From DASVHS01 sp036390755 (GTDB taxonomy: Bacteria > Acidobacteriota > Thermoanaerobaculia > Gp7-AA8): 13,214 nt of DNA. The DNA is taken from contig DASWBH010000355.1 in the NCBI GenBank assembly GCA_036390755.1, positions 1 to 13,214 on the forward strand. Reading direction: 5' to 3'. The position numbers and the translations under genes are program-made. Shown one piece after another: positions 12,945 to 13,214 of this stretch (within the stretch, counting starts at the first letter, position 1; each line of letters opens with the position of its first letter). A model generated the notes under the pieces. That model searched no databases. It had not been told where the DNA came from and saw only the letters and a list, made by a program, of their open reading frames with translations.

Positions 12945-12969
12945 ATCATTGAATATTCGTCAGTTCTGA

Positions 12970-12986
12970 TTGGCATGCCGGCTGCT
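12970..12986 (+). promoter_or_regulatory. Candidate sigma54 promoter before the window-end gene
   Basis: TTGGCATG (12970-12977) and TGCT (12983-12986) fit the sigma54 pattern YTGGCACG-N4-TTGCW closely. GG (12972-12973) and GC (12984-12985) are exactly 10 bases apart. The predicted start near 12997 leaves a ~17-base leader that contains AGGAG (12999-13003), in the right place for ATG 13014. The bases upstream include the palindrome GAATATTC at 12951-12958. Confidence 0.6.
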
Positions 12987-12998
12987 TTATTCAGGGTC

Positions 12999-13003
12999 AG
13001 GAG
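12999..13003 (+). promoter_or_regulatory. Ribosome binding site of the window-end gene
   Basis: AGGAG ends ten bases before ATG 13014 and fixes that ATG as the start of the partial gene. Confidence 0.65.
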
Positions 13004-13013
13004 CGCAAGGAAC

Positions 13014-13214
13014 ATGACCCGGCAGGCACCCGTAGTTCTAGCAGCGATTCTCGTCACGCTCATGTCGAGCGGCCTCGCCGTCGCCCTGTCGAGCTCGACC
13101 GCGGTGCCTCAGGCGGTGGACCTGACGCCACAGTTCCGCAGCGCCGGTCTGGCGATCGACGGACTGCGGGCGTTCGCCATCGGCGGCGTCGTCGTGATTC
13201 GCGGCCGGGTGTAC
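13014..13214 (+). CDS. Secreted protein, 3' end outside the window (possible BON-type domain)
   Basis: The first 67 codons of a gene cut by the window edge. It has a signal peptide (TRQAPVVLAAILVTLMSSG followed by LAVALSSS), so the product is probably periplasmic or lipid-exposed. The mature part begins VPQAVDLTPQFRSAGLAIDG and continues LRAFAIGGVVVIRGRVY. A short strand pattern ending in VVVIRGRV resembles the start of BON (transport-associated) domains, but too little is present to assign a family. ATG 13014 has AGGAG at a suitable distance and a close sigma54 promoter match before it. No second start competes. Confidence 0.7.
   Translation, partial: MTRQAPVVLAAILVTLMSSGLAVALSSSTAVPQAVDLTPQFRSAGLAIDGLRAFAIGGVVVIRGRVY

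Noticed and set aside
12656..13063. A 135-codon minus-strand frame across the divergent gap
   Set aside because: It would cover the sigma54-like promoters, the small membrane gene and the start of the secreted protein; it shows no family motif or ribosome binding site.

Overview
This is a GC-rich chromosomal window from a Gram-negative bacterium: it encodes LpxC, the committed step of lipid A synthesis. The mix of lpxC, a DUF4390/NtrY/NtrX block, an EcsAB-like exporter, an endonuclease-type MutL and leaderless-looking starts suggests a deep-branching phylum such as Acidobacteriota. That placement is inference, not proof. There is no phage, transposase, integrase or CRISPR array.

Layout, left to right. 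(1) 47-5030, plus strand: lpxC, a secreted DUF4390 protein, an NtrY-type sensor kinase and an NtrX-type sigma54-dependent activator, closely packed and partly overlapping; probably one transcription unit for envelope and signalling functions. (2) 5064-5228: a compact tRNA-Gly(GCC) unit with a good sigma70 promoter and an intrinsic terminator. (3) 5242-7682, plus strand: a two-gene ABC exporter (ATPase and large permease) joined by an ATGA overlap. (4) 7688-11573, minus strand: a four-gene unit transcribed mutL, small membrane-anchored hypothetical protein, GT-C-like membrane glycosyltransferase, yraN; every junction is a 4-base overlap or direct abutment. (5) 11574-11682: an AT-rich island built of 7-bp units that forms a near-perfect 22-bp inverted repeat. 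(6) 11683-12711, minus strand: a quinone-oxidoreductase-like MDR enzyme. (7) 12712-13214, plus strand: a tiny single-pass membrane protein and the start of a secreted protein that runs off the window, each preceded by a sequence with the GG-N10-GC layout of sigma54 promoters.

How it may fit together: NtrY would phosphorylate NtrX, and NtrX carries the GSFTGA loop that contacts sigma54-RNA polymerase. Three sigma54-like promoters lie at gene starts in the same window (lpxC, the tiny membrane protein, the secreted protein). A local NtrXY/sigma54 regulon touching the cell envelope is therefore a testable idea, but no enhancer site was identified.

The signals not explained by ordinary gene content are: two intergenic arrays with a strict 7-bp period (3644-3678 and 11595-11680), each folding into an inverted repeat; three genes with a -10 hexamer only 6-8 bp before the start codon and no Shine-Dalgarno sequence; and a perfect 13-bp tandem duplication at the end of lpxC that sets whether LpxC stops or reads into the next gene.
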